Shown: positions 1 through 7,884, counted from the stretch's first letter. The stretch: 18,305 nucleotides of DNA from Bordetella parapertussis (GCA_943331855.1 CALQNE010000035.1:1-18305); one strand, 5' to 3'. Made by a program: numbers and translations. Notes: a model not told the origin generated them from the sequence alone.

Positions 1-1098
1 ATCAGTAGGCTCTTTGGGATAAGGCCCGCTGGCCGCCGTAAAATTGCGAACCTGAAAGACGTAGGCCAGCACCTCTGCCACTGCTGCGTACAGTTGGTGA
101 GGGATTTCGTCACTGACCTCTGTGTTTGCGTACAACGCACGCGCGAGTTTGGGCGACTCGATGACGAGCACCTTGTGTTTCTTAGCAATCTCTCGGATTT
201 TGAACGCGACTTCATCCAAGCCCTTGGCAACGACCGTCGGCGCGCGCATATCGCCTTCCATGTATCGGATCGCCACTGAGTAATGTGACGGATTCGTGAT
301 GATGACGTCGGCGGTTGGAATCGCCGTCATCATGCGGCGCCTTGCCATTTCTCGCTGCTGTTGCCTCAGGCGCGCTTTGATCTCCGGGTTCCCGTTGGAC
401 TCTTTCGACTCTTGTTTAACTTCCTCTTTTGTCATCCGTAATTTCTTTTTATAGCTAAACAATTGATACGGTGCGTCAATCAAAGCAATGAGTCCGAGTG
501 AGCTGACGGCCCAAATAAAAGCCATCAATAAATAGTGATGGGTACTGGTGATGCCGCGTTCTACCGTGAGCGATGAGAGTGTCAGTAGCGTCGGAAATAT
601 ATTCCAAATGACCAAAAAGCTGACTGTTCCAACGAGCAGGGTCTTACCCACGGCTTTCAAAAGCTCTACCAGGGCGTTGACTGAGAACATATTGGCTAAG
701 CCAGTCAGTGGATTGAAGCGATTCACGTTCGGAACGATCGACTTTAACGTCAGGCTCCAGCCACCAATCAAGATGGGGCTTGCAAGTGCAATGGCAATTA
801 GAAGTGCCATGAATGGCAGAAAACTTAATAACAAATCAGCGATATCCGACTGCATGCTTTCTAGCGGCAGTGTGTCGACAAAGGCCATTTCTCGAGTAAA
901 GCTCAAGCTATCTGAAAGCATGCGCATCAGACTTTTGCCTAGCAAGTCACCAAACGCAGTAAAGCCAGCGGCCGCAGCAAGAAGTACGGCGCAGGTCGCT
1001 AATTCTCTTGATCGTGGTACGTCACCTTCCTCGCGTGCTTTTTCAAGTCGCGATTCGGAAGGGTCTTCGGTTTTCTCTAAATCACTTTCTTCGGCCAC
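1..1098 (-). CDS. flhB: Flagellar export apparatus switch protein FlhB (3' end cut by window)
   Basis: Inner-membrane component of the flagellar type III export gate; its cytoplasmic C-terminal domain undergoes autocleavage to switch export from rod/hook to filament substrates. The minus strand reads 366 codons from a GTG at 1098, with GGAG 6 bases upstream. The N terminus (AEESDLEKTEDPSESRLEKA) is typical FlhB: a charged leader, then hydrophobic segments at about residues 30-50, 85-110, 140-165 and 180-205. The cleavage motif is N269-P270-S271-H272, at the same numbering as the Salmonella N269/P270 site, but with Ser in place of the usual Thr. The C-terminal domain follows (APTVVAKGLDEVAFKIREIA). 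The reading frame is still open at base 1; the family is about 380 aa, so only some 10-20 residues are missing. It is separated from cheZ by 156 bases, so it may have its own promoter. Identity is very secure. Confidence 0.97.
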   Translation of the reverse strand, partial: MAEESDLEKTEDPSESRLEKAREEGDVPRSRELATCAVLLAAAAGFTAFGDLLGKSLMRMLSDSLSFTREMAFVDTLPLESMQSDIADLLLSFLPFMALLIAIALASPILIGGWSLTLKSIVPNVNRFNPLTGLANMFSVNALVELLKAVGKTLLVGTVSFLVIWNIFPTLLTLSSLTVERGITSTHHYLLMAFIWAVSSLGLIALIDAPYQLFSYKKKLRMTKEEVKQESKESNGNPEIKARLRQQQREMARRRMMTAIPTADVIITNPSHYSVAIRYMEGDMRAPTVVAKGLDEVAFKIREIAKKHKVLVIESPKLARALYANTEVSDEIPHQLYAAVAEVLAYVFQVRNFTAASGPYPKEPTD

Positions 1099-1120
1099 CC
1101 TAGTCTCCAAGGATGTAGCT

Positions 1121-1172
1121 GTTTAACGAACACAACATCTAGTGTGCACGTTTAAAGCAAAACAGCATCTAG
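1121..1172. repeat. Imperfect tandem direct repeat in the cheZ-flhB gap
   Basis: Two copies of a 22-23 base unit lie 29 bases apart: GTTTAACGAACACAACATCTAG at 1121-1142 (shown here as its halves GTTTAACGAAC and ACAACATCTAG) and GTTTAAAGCAA-AACAGCATCTAG at 1150-1172. They differ at a few positions and by one base. They sit 23-74 bases upstream of the flhB GTG, where a promoter or activator site would be expected. The rest of the gap (1173-1254) is A/T-rich with a T-run on the minus strand downstream of cheZ, but I see no clear G/C hairpin before it. Confidence 0.5.
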
Positions 1173-1254
1173 AGAATAGGAGTATTAAGACCCCTTTTTT
1201 ATTAAAGTTTTTGAAAAAAAAGCCGAAGAGGATCGCAATCAGGTCAAAACGTGC

Positions 1255-1956
1255 TTAATATCCCAAGCTGGCGAGTAATGCGTCAACTTCACTTTGAGTG
1301 CGAACGACCTCGCTTTCGCTCTTCGCTTTTTTATTCTTCCTAAGATTTTTAAGCATCTGAGCTTGACCGCTGATTCCTAGCTCTGTATTTGCAGCCGAAA
1401 ACTCGATTAACACTTGCGTGAGTTGCCGCTCGAGCTGTTCAATTAACAGCATCATTTTCTGAACCATTTGTCCCGTTAGGTCTTGAAAATCCTGAGCCAT
1501 CATAATGCGCAGCAAAAGGGCCTTCGTCTCTAAGCTCGTGGCCTGGGTGGCGCGACTGAGGGTTAAGGTGTCTTCAGCAAAACGCGTGACCTCAGGGTCT
1601 AAATTTTTCTTTGTCAGAAAAAAATGCGTCCCTTGCTCTGCCTGCTGCGCTTGTAGTAGCAGGGTATCTTGCAGCGGGATCCCGCGTTCAATTGCAGTGA
1701 GCACAATGTCGGCTGATTCGTCGGTTAACTTTGACACGTATGACAGGCGATCTTGCGTCTCAGGTATCTCGTTGCAAAAAGCTTCGAGTGCTCGATCGAA
1801 GCCAAGCTCGCGTAGGCTGTCGTGCAGGACGCGCGTGATTTGTCCGACTCGATCTAAAATCTCGGACTGTTGCTCGTTTTTGTTTGATTGATCAGAGTGT
1901 TCACTTGACTTCAAGATATCAAATTCGTTTTGCGCGTTGTGTGTAGGCACTGACAT
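1255..1956 (-). CDS. cheZ: CheY-P phosphatase CheZ
   Basis: Dephosphorylates CheY-P and so ends the motor-switching signal. The 233-aa protein has the central helical hairpin of CheZ with the active-site block MAQDFQDLTGQ at residues 153-163; D159 and Q163 correspond to E. coli D143 and catalytic Q147. The C-terminal CheY-binding peptide is present (residues 221-233, QSEVDALLASLGY), after a basic flexible linker around 203-215 (KNLRKNKKAK). The first 30 residues are polar and probably disordered. ATG at 1956 overlaps the cheY stop by one base (TAATG), and GGAG stands 7 bases upstream inside cheY, so CheY and CheZ synthesis should be coupled. Length is close to the family norm (about 210-240 aa). 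Confidence 0.97.
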   Translation of the reverse strand: MSVPTHNAQNEFDILKSSEHSDQSNKNEQQSEILDRVGQITRVLHDSLRELGFDRALEAFCNEIPETQDRLSYVSKLTDESADIVLTAIERGIPLQDTLLLQAQQAEQGTHFFLTKKNLDPEVTRFAEDTLTLSRATQATSLETKALLLRIMMAQDFQDLTGQMVQKMMLLIEQLERQLTQVLIEFSAANTELGISGQAQMLKNLRKNKKAKSESEVVRTQSEVDALLASLGY

Positions 1957-2369
1957 TATTGATCTCCTCGCGACTTTTGTTCAAATATTGTCGTAACTTT
2001 TTCCGATAGCGTCAGTGAGGTAAAAGGTTTCACAACATAACCATTTGCTCCGGCTTGCGCCGCCGCCACAATATTCTCTTTTTTTGCCTCGGCCGTCACC
2101 ATGAGAACTGGAATGTGTTTGGTTTCGGTTTTGGCCCGAACCGCCGTCAGTAATGAAAGTCCATCCATCACGGGCATATTCCAATCACAGATAATAAAAT
2201 CGAAATCAGTTACGGTAAGTTTATTTTGTGCGACTAAGCCGTTTTCAGCCTCTTCTACATAGATATAGCCAATCTGTTTAAGGATGTTACGTATGATTCT
2301 TCGCATCGAGGTAAAGTCGTCAACGATTAAGAACTTAGCGTCTGGAAATAGGACAGTTGGTGGAGTCAT
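1956..2369 (-). CDS. cheY: Chemotaxis response regulator CheY
   Basis: Single receiver domain, 137 aa; when phosphorylated by CheA it binds the flagellar switch protein FliM. All CheY residues are present: acidic pair D17/D18, phospho-acceptor D62 (FIICDWNMP), switch T92 (MVTAEAK), aromatic Y111 and K114 (YVVKPF). The block [20 protein letters not shown] is characteristic of flagellar CheY rather than of a generic receiver protein. The N terminus is about 5 residues longer than in E. coli. There is no strong Shine-Dalgarno before ATG 2369. It lies 44 bases after the receptor gene and overlaps cheZ. In related che operons cheR, cheD and cheB normally come just before cheY; here they do not. 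Confidence 0.97.
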   Translation of the reverse strand: MTPPTVLFPDAKFLIVDDFTSMRRIIRNILKQIGYIYVEEAENGLVAQNKLTVTDFDFIICDWNMPVMDGLSLLTAVRAKTETKHIPVLMVTAEAKKENIVAAAQAGANGYVVKPFTSLTLSEKVTTIFEQKSRGDQ

Positions 2370-2413
2370 TCGGGGGGCTTAAAGAATTCAAACAGGGCAG
2401 GGGGTTTAAAGAG

Positions 2414-4468
2414 TTAAAACAGAGACCAGTCATTTTCAGCTATTGGTTTACTGCCAGAGGCAGAATTATTTTTTATGGTAGCTTGACTTGAGTATAACGA
2501 AGATGCGTTGACCGCGGCAACTAATGGGATTCGCTCAAGGACATCATCATTTGCGACCAGTTGCGGCAAACTTTTCTCGGAGGGCGATTGGTTCTTTGGA
2601 GAGCCGCCCAACGAACGTTCTAACGCTTGTGCTTGTTGAACTAGGTTGTTTGATACATCAGCTTGATGGTTAAGCAGCAAGGTTTGTTGATGGCTATGGC
2701 CTTCCATCTGCCCGCGCGCCAATGCAAGTTCAGACAGGCCTTGAACAGAAGCAAGTGCGACTTCGGCGCTTGATTGCGTGAAGGTTTTGATTTGACCGGC
2801 ATGACTAAGCAAATCTTTTCTTGTCTTGGCTGCTTGAGACAGGTTTTCATTCGCGGTGACCACATTCGTGTCGGTGTCGAGAATGAGTGCGCGAATAGAA
2901 TGCGTTTGCGCCATGGCCCGCTCTGCCAAATGTCGAACTTCGCTACCAATGGCTGAAATGCCCCTGCCTTCATCACCTATTCTTGCGGCTTCGATTGCGA
3001 TATTAAATGCAAGCATATCGCCTTGTAAGGCAAGGTTTTCAATGATAGCCAATTGTGCATTGACCTGTTGAGTATTTTTTTGAATAAAATCGATGGCGTT
3101 GGCAATCGCCTCTAGCTGTTTTTGATCATCGTGTGTCGTTGAGATCAGGGCAGTACACACCGTTTCACCATCCCGCAGGCGATCTGGAAGCCGCTGCATG
3201 TTTTGCAATAAAGCGAAAGTTTGTACGCTGGCATATTGCAGCTCTGACTGTCGGGCTCTGTTCAGTTTCAGGTGCAGCTCGTAATCCCTCATGAGCGCCT
3301 GAACGGTCTTTGAAACATCTTCGCTGAGTGATAGCGCGCGCGCTACTGTTTCTGCAAACCTTGCGGCGATATCAGTAGCTTCATCTGTAGTTTCTTGAGG
3401 CGTACTTTTTGCCACAAGGGCCGGCGCACTTGGTTGCTGTATCTGAGCCATCGCCTTTGAATTGAGTGCCGCCACCTTGGCTTCTACATGCCGCAAAACG
3501 ACGTGATCGAGCATGTCGTTGATCAGTCCAAGCGTCTCACGACTTTCCGCATGGTGGGCTTGAAGACTGACGCGCGCTTGAAGGTCGTCGGCCAAAATGC
3601 GTTCGTGGACGCGTCTGACGTCTATAAATAAGCGAATCAGAGTTTCAGGAAACACCGTCAGTGCTGCTTTAGCGTTTGCCAGCATTGATTGCTTCGAAAG
3701 GATCTCACTACCTAGGCGCGACTTGAAAAGCTGATCGACCAGCACGCCAATCTCTTCAGGAGGTGCACCGAGAATCTTATTCAGTGCAAAGTTGATTTCA
3801 ATGCCCATCCAAATCAACAAGACCATCACAATCAAGAGCGAGGCAAGCGTTCCCCACAGCATATTTTCATAATTCTCGACGCTGCTTTGATATTGCGTCT
3901 GGCTTATTTTTGTTTTAGCAATTTGTCGATTAGTTAGACTATCGATGTCTTTAAGGATCGTTTCTAATCCTAAGCTAGCTCTTGAAAAACGACGGGCGAG
4001 ATCATCCGTTGTGAGTAAGGGTGCCGGGTTGTTTGGTATTTGTAGCTGAGGCCTGAAGACCTCTTGATAGGTTCGAGTGATCGAGTCGGACAGCGACTTT
4101 TCTTCGGCCGTCTGTAACGTTTTAGGTAACACAGCCAATAAGCTATTGATGCTTTGAAATTTCTTTTCAATTTGTATCGAAAAGCTATTAAGCAGTGCGG
4201 TGGATAATTGTTGTGTTTTCGGGCTTGCTTCCTGTTGAATGATTTGATCTGTCGAAGCCAGATTTTCGAAGGAATAGAGACTTTGCGACAGCAAGGCAAC
4301 AATATTCGTTAAGACTTGAGGTGAATAGGGTGTCGTATCGTAATTGCTTTTGATGACTCGATTCGCAACGTAAAGAGAGATAAAACTTATCCCAGTCACA
4401 AGAGTCAGCGCAATGAGCGAGACCGCAATCAATAATCTTAAGCGCGTAGCAATCGTCAGGGCATTCAT
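2414..4468 (-). CDS. Divergent methyl-accepting chemotaxis protein (transducer)
   Basis: Inner-membrane chemoreceptor that would control CheA through CheW. Numbering from ATG 4468 (684 aa): TM1 at about 12-36, a mostly helical periplasmic part at 37-203, TM2 at about 204-223, a HAMP-like segment (LGAPPEEIGVLVDQL), and a long cytoplasmic coiled coil. The hairpin tip is recognisable but altered: GDMLAFNIAIEAARIGDEGR at about 483-502, followed by GISAIGSEVRHLAERA, where most receptors have T/S-N-L-L-A-L-N-A-A-I-E-A-A-R-A-G-E and GFAVVADEVR. The trimer-contact N, E and R of the tip are kept. The protein ends in ENDWSLF, which fits the W-x-x-F pattern of the CheR-binding pentapeptide (NWETF in E. 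coli). A longer GTG start at 4492 is possible; ATG 4468 gives the usual short cytoplasmic leader (MNALTIATRLRLL), but neither has a good ribosome-binding site. Ligand unknown. Confidence 0.93.
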   Translation of the reverse strand: MNALTIATRLRLLIAVSLIALTLVTGISFISLYVANRVIKSNYDTTPYSPQVLTNIVALLSQSLYSFENLASTDQIIQQEASPKTQQLSTALLNSFSIQIEKKFQSINSLLAVLPKTLQTAEEKSLSDSITRTYQEVFRPQLQIPNNPAPLLTTDDLARRFSRASLGLETILKDIDSLTNRQIAKTKISQTQYQSSVENYENMLWGTLASLLIVMVLLIWMGIEINFALNKILGAPPEEIGVLVDQLFKSRLGSEILSKQSMLANAKAALTVFPETLIRLFIDVRRVHERILADDLQARVSLQAHHAESRETLGLINDMLDHVVLRHVEAKVAALNSKAMAQIQQPSAPALVAKSTPQETTDEATDIAARFAETVARALSLSEDVSKTVQALMRDYELHLKLNRARQSELQYASVQTFALLQNMQRLPDRLRDGETVCTALISTTHDDQKQLEAIANAIDFIQKNTQQVNAQLAIIENLALQGDMLAFNIAIEAARIGDEGRGISAIGSEVRHLAERAMAQTHSIRALILDTDTNVVTANENLSQAAKTRKDLLSHAGQIKTFTQSSAEVALASVQGLSELALARGQMEGHSHQQTLLLNHQADVSNNLVQQAQALERSLGGSPKNQSPSEKSLPQLVANDDVLERIPLVAAVNASSLYSSQATIKNNSASGSKPIAENDWSLF

Positions 4469-4503
4469 GATTTTATTCGACCCGTGCAGCACAGCGATTG
4501 AGC

Positions 4504-5016
4504 TTATTCATCGCGCAAGCCATCGACGCTAGCTAAATCATCGTGCGTGATTAATTTTTCTAAATCCAACACTACCAAAAGATTCTCGTCCACCTTGATC
4601 AATCCAGAGGAGTAGTGCAGGCAGCTCATTGCACTTTCGCGTTGAATGGGCATGTTAATCATCGACTTATCTGTCGTAATGACTTCAGTGACACCATCGA
4701 TCGCAATCCCGAATTGTCTTTCATGAGCATTTAAAATAATGATATTTTTTGGACAATGATCGTCATTCTTAATAAGACCAAATTTGATGGCAAGATCAAT
4801 CATTTGGATTTTATTTCCACGTACGGTAACGACTTGATTAATCGATTTGTTGACGCCTACGAGCGGGTAAATATTCTCGTAGCCGTGAATTTCCTCAACT
4901 TTTAATATATCTAGTCCAAAAATAACTTCATTAAACAAAAAAGTTAAAAGTTCTATGGACTGTGATACTGGGCTCGATGTCGATGGGTCGACGTGCGCTG
5001 GACTTGATCTGTTCAA
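4504..5016 (-). CDS. cheW: Chemotaxis coupling protein CheW
   Basis: Scaffold joining receptors to CheA. The sequence follows E. coli CheW closely: FGLDILKVEEIHGYE, VTVRGNKIQMIDLAIKF with the conserved Arg of the V/L-R-G turn, a central FGIAIDGVTEV, and a terminal LLVVLDLEKLI. It is therefore a genuine CheW and not a detached CheA P5 domain. I place the start at TTG 5016: it overlaps the cheA stop as TTGA and has GGAG 8 bases upstream, giving 170 aa, near the E. coli length of 167. A longer ATG start at 5049 (181 aa, 37-base overlap with cheA) has no ribosome-binding site. The DLR of many CheWs reads DLA here. Only one cheW is visible in the window. Confidence 0.95.
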   Translation of the reverse strand: MNRSSPAHVDPSTSSPVSQSIELLTFLFNEVIFGLDILKVEEIHGYENIYPLVGVNKSINQVVTVRGNKIQMIDLAIKFGLIKNDDHCPKNIIILNAHERQFGIAIDGVTEVITTDKSMINMPIQRESAMSCLHYSSGLIKVDENLLVVLDLEKLITHDDLASVDGLRDE

Positions 5017-6554
5017 GACTGAATCTCCTGAGCGCCCTCTGTTTGACATCTGTCATTCAAAGATTTGGTTGGAATGGTGATAATGAACTTTGTTCCCTGG
5101 CCAAGCACTGACTCGATTTGTATCTGACCTTTGAGGCTCTCGATTCTCTGTTTGACAATATCCAAACCGACTCCACGGCCTGAAATATCGGTGACAGACT
5201 CAGCGGTTGTTAAGCCTGGGGCAAAGATCAAGTTCCAGATCGCGTGATCTGCATCCACTGTCGGAAGAGGTATTTTTTTATCTTTGGCGGCTTGTAGGAC
5301 TTTTTGTCGATCAAGCCCCGCACCATCATCTGACACTTCAACAATCAGCCGATCCCGCTCGAGCCTCGCACACAAGCTGATGTTGCCATATACAGACTTA
5401 TTTAAGTGACGACGTACGTCAGGCGGCTCAATGCCGTGATCTATGCAATTTCTAATCAGCTGGATAAGCGGAACGTTTAATTGCTCGATGGTGAATTTAT
5501 CAGCGAAAAGTGATCCGCCCCTAATGTGCACTTCAACTTGTTTTTCAAGACGGGTTGCTAAACTTTTCGCTAATGAGGGGATCTTTGAAAACAGATAATC
5601 TAAGGACAAATGACTCATCTGAGTCGATAGCTGACGCAGTTGTCCAACAAAAAAGTCAAGAGACTTCAGGTTATCTGCGTGCGATAAGGGGTTTCCATCT
5701 TTAGCAATTTTATTTTTGATATTAGACAGATGATCAACTAAATTTGTCAGCTCAATCAATTGTCCGACAGAGACGCGAACCGACTGTTTGAGCGGGGTGT
5801 TTATTTCGACTGATGCTGCTTGATTTGGAATCGGCTCGGAATCTGATGACGTGTGTTCAGCCATTGTCTCGCTGAGCAAGGTGATCGCGATATCTTTGCT
5901 TGACAGGTAAAAGCCACAGATTAGCTCAATCGTGTTATAGGTCTCTGTGGTCAGAAGTTCAAAGCAACCGACCGCCGCTCGTTGGCTGGTGGTATTTTTT
6001 AAGGCGCCTAGAACGATGAGGCTCTCAGTGACCCGTTCAATATCTTTTTGCGTCGCATTAAAGAGCTCAATCTGGTATCTGTGCTCAGGCGTCTGCATCG
6101 TAGGCGCAAGTGCAGCGGCAGAGGGCAATTTGTTTTGCGTATCGGTGCCTTCTTTTAGCGCGTCAAACAGAATATCTAATTTACGTATTACTTGGTTGTA
6201 TTGCTCTGGGCTCGGCATTTCTCCTAGACGGTAGATGTCAAGGTGGTTGCTAATTTCGTTGAGCGATTGCCCGAGCGCTGTGACATGTAAGCTTTTGAGC
6301 ACATGGGGAGACGCCGTCATGGTTCGGATGTAATCCAGGCTATTTTCGAAATGGTGCGTGAGCGCAGTGATGTCTGTGATCCCGAGTGTCGAAGAAGTCC
6401 CTTTAATCGAATGAATGACTCTAAATACTTGAGAGATTAGATTGAAATCTGGAGTGGCCGCATTGAAAAGCTGTAACGAGCGTTGAGTCTCGGCAAGGCT
6501 TTCGAGAGACTCTTCTATAAAATATGCGTGAGTGGGTGTGAAATCTAGTGACAT
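5013..6554 (-). CDS. cheA: Chemotaxis histidine kinase CheA lacking the P5 regulatory domain
   Basis: Kinase that phosphorylates CheY. Numbering from ATG 6554 (513 aa): P1 phosphotransfer domain with H48 in VIHSIKGTSSTLG, the same position as E. coli His48; a divergent P2-like region at about 158-230; P3 dimerisation helices at about 258-320; P4 ATPase with N-box QLIRNCIDHGIE (N369), DDGAGLD (from D409), FAPGLTTAESVTDISGRGVG and GQGTKF. The chain stops 17 residues after IITIP, where other CheAs continue as LPLTLAIL into the roughly 130-150 aa P5 (CheW-like) domain. The next gene begins on the stop codon, so no P5 remnant exists in any frame. The family is usually 630-750 aa. A longer GTG start at 6590 exists, but ATG 6554 gives the standard MSLDF-like beginning. 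The kinase motifs are intact. Confidence 0.95.
   Translation of the reverse strand: MSLDFTPTHAYFIEESLESLAETQRSLQLFNAATPDFNLISQVFRVIHSIKGTSSTLGITDITALTHHFENSLDYIRTMTASPHVLKSLHVTALGQSLNEISNHLDIYRLGEMPSPEQYNQVIRKLDILFDALKEGTDTQNKLPSAAALAPTMQTPEHRYQIELFNATQKDIERVTESLIVLGALKNTTSQRAAVGCFELLTTETYNTIELICGFYLSSKDIAITLLSETMAEHTSSDSEPIPNQAASVEINTPLKQSVRVSVGQLIELTNLVDHLSNIKNKIAKDGNPLSHADNLKSLDFFVGQLRQLSTQMSHLSLDYLFSKIPSLAKSLATRLEKQVEVHIRGGSLFADKFTIEQLNVPLIQLIRNCIDHGIEPPDVRRHLNKSVYGNISLCARLERDRLIVEVSDDGAGLDRQKVLQAAKDKKIPLPTVDADHAIWNLIFAPGLTTAESVTDISGRGVGLDIVKQRIESLKGQIQIESVLGQGTKFIITIPTKSLNDRCQTEGAQEIQS
5025..5028 (-). promoter_or_regulatory. Shine-Dalgarno GGAG deciding the cheW start
   Basis: GGAG on the minus strand lies 8 bases before TTG 5016, inside the last codons of cheA. 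Together with the TTGA overlap of the cheA stop and the cheW start, it points to translational coupling and against the upstream ATG at 5049, which has no purine-rich site. Confidence 0.55.
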
Positions 6555-6714
6555 GAATTCGCTTCGGTATGGTCGGCAATTTGGCACCACGAAGGATCGA
6601 CGCCAAAGCCCTGTTGAGAGTACAGGTTGTTCGATGGATTCAATCCTAAGAATAGAATGGATAATTACTTCAATTCTTTTTGATTATTCCGCGAGAACGT
6701 CGTGCGTCAGCGGG

Positions 6715-7848
6715 TTATCTGATGGGGGCAATCGCAGGGGCTAAGATCGGGCTGGCTGGCGTAGGGTTGTCCCCTAGTGTTGATGTGGAATTTGGAGCCT
6801 GTGTTTTAGCGTCTTCCCGCTGAGAAGTCGGCAGCGGCTCGGCCCCGACTGGGGTAGCCGGGCTCCTAGCTTGGGACGCCTCGTCCTCTGCGTTCTGTTG
6901 ATCTTCAAGACTTTGCAAAAGCGTTTCAGCTTCGGTTGCCTCGATGATTGATAGCATCTTTTGATCGCCTCTGACCCGGGCTTCAGCTTTCATGTTCATG
7001 ACGATAATGGCAATACGCCGATTGATTGGATTAAGCGGATTGTCTTTGTCAACCGGCACAGCCGATCCCATTCCATCAATCTGCAGTACTTTATCCGGAT
7101 CCATATCGCCATTGATGAGCTCTCGTCTTGCGGCGTTCGCACGTTCAGCAGACAGCTCCCAATTGCCATAGGCCTTATTCGCCGCGTTAAAAGGCAGCGC
7201 ATCGGTATGACCCGAAATCTTTATTTTATTTGGCACGCTATTGATCATGGGGCCCATCGCTCTGAGAATGACCTTGGCATAGGGTTCTAGTTCTGCTTTT
7301 GCTACCGAAAACATCGCTCGATTTTTTTCGTCAACAATCTGAATACGCAGGCCATCCGTATCAATATCGATCATGATTTGATTCTTGAATTGACTCAGAT
7401 TGGGGTTCGACTCAATCATTTGCTTGAGTTGTTGCTCAAGCCCTTTAAGACGATCCATCTCGGTTTTTTTCAGAAACTCGTAATCCGACACATCGGGCTT
7501 TTTTCTCGGGACCCTTGGATTGACCGTTTTTTTAGTGGGTATGTCTTCAACGACCCTGTCCTGCCCCACCTTAGTGGTGAGTGTGCGACCGCCACCAACC
7601 AAAATACTGTTACTCGCGCCAGCACCGCTACCGCCTTGCATCGCCACTTTTAGAGGAGTTTTGAAATACTCAGCAATACCCGAGAGATCGCCGGCAGATT
7701 GAGAGCCGAGCAGCCACATTAATAAGAAAAACGCCATCATCGCTGTCACGAAATCGGCGTAGGCAATTTTCCAGGCGCCACCATGATGGCCTCCGGCTAC
7801 CTTTTTTATTTTCTTGACAACAATGGGCGACTGGATGTCTTCAGCCAT
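6715..7848 (-). CDS. motB: Flagellar stator protein MotB
   Basis: Stator subunit that anchors the MotA/MotB proton channel to peptidoglycan. The 377-aa protein has a basic N terminus (VVKKIKKVAGGHHGGAWKIA), one transmembrane helix at about 29-49 with the proton-binding D32 (WKIAYADFVTAMMAF, identical numbering to E. coli), a plug/linker at 50-150, and an OmpA-type peptidoglycan-binding domain at about 155-285 (SGHTDALPF, NWELSAERANAARREL, NRRIAIIVM). The last 70 or so residues, rich in Pro, Ala, Glu and Gln, extend past the OmpA domain and look disordered. The gene begins 36 bases after motA. A 160-base gap follows before cheA; I found no convincing promoter or terminator in it. Confidence 0.97.
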   Translation of the reverse strand: MAEDIQSPIVVKKIKKVAGGHHGGAWKIAYADFVTAMMAFFLLMWLLGSQSAGDLSGIAEYFKTPLKVAMQGGSGAGASNSILVGGGRTLTTKVGQDRVVEDIPTKKTVNPRVPRKKPDVSDYEFLKKTEMDRLKGLEQQLKQMIESNPNLSQFKNQIMIDIDTDGLRIQIVDEKNRAMFSVAKAELEPYAKVILRAMGPMINSVPNKIKISGHTDALPFNAANKAYGNWELSAERANAARRELINGDMDPDKVLQIDGMGSAVPVDKDNPLNPINRRIAIIVMNMKAEARVRGDQKMLSIIEATEAETLLQSLEDQQNAEDEASQARSPATPVGAEPLPTSQREDAKTQAPNSTSTLGDNPTPASPILAPAIAPIR

Positions 7849-7884
7849 ATTGAGCTCGAGTGTTCATGAGATTAGAGCAAAACA

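Noticed and set aside
94..279. Plus-strand 61-codon ORF antisense to the FlhB C-terminal domain
   Set aside because: FlhB residues on the minus strand fully explain this DNA.
548..1126. 192-codon plus-strand ORF antisense to flhB
   Set aside because: It is the shadow of the clear flhB frame; the product is low-complexity and Ser-rich with no recognisable domain.
1190..1225. Rho-independent terminator after cheZ
   Set aside because: There is a T-run on the minus strand, but the only stem is made of A/T pairs; no G/C-rich hairpin precedes it.
4504..5016. The gene after cheA as a split-off CheA P5 domain rather than CheW
   Set aside because: GLDILKVEEIHGYE and the overall pattern match CheW closely, not P5.
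6555..6714. Possible sigma-28 promoter for cheA (TTGCCGACCATA on the minus strand)
   Set aside because: The GCCGATAA match is poor and there is no TAAA at the required distance.
6532..6744. Plus-strand 70-codon ORF spanning the motB-cheA gap
   Set aside because: It overlaps both cheA and motB coding ends on the other strand, has no Shine-Dalgarno and no domain.
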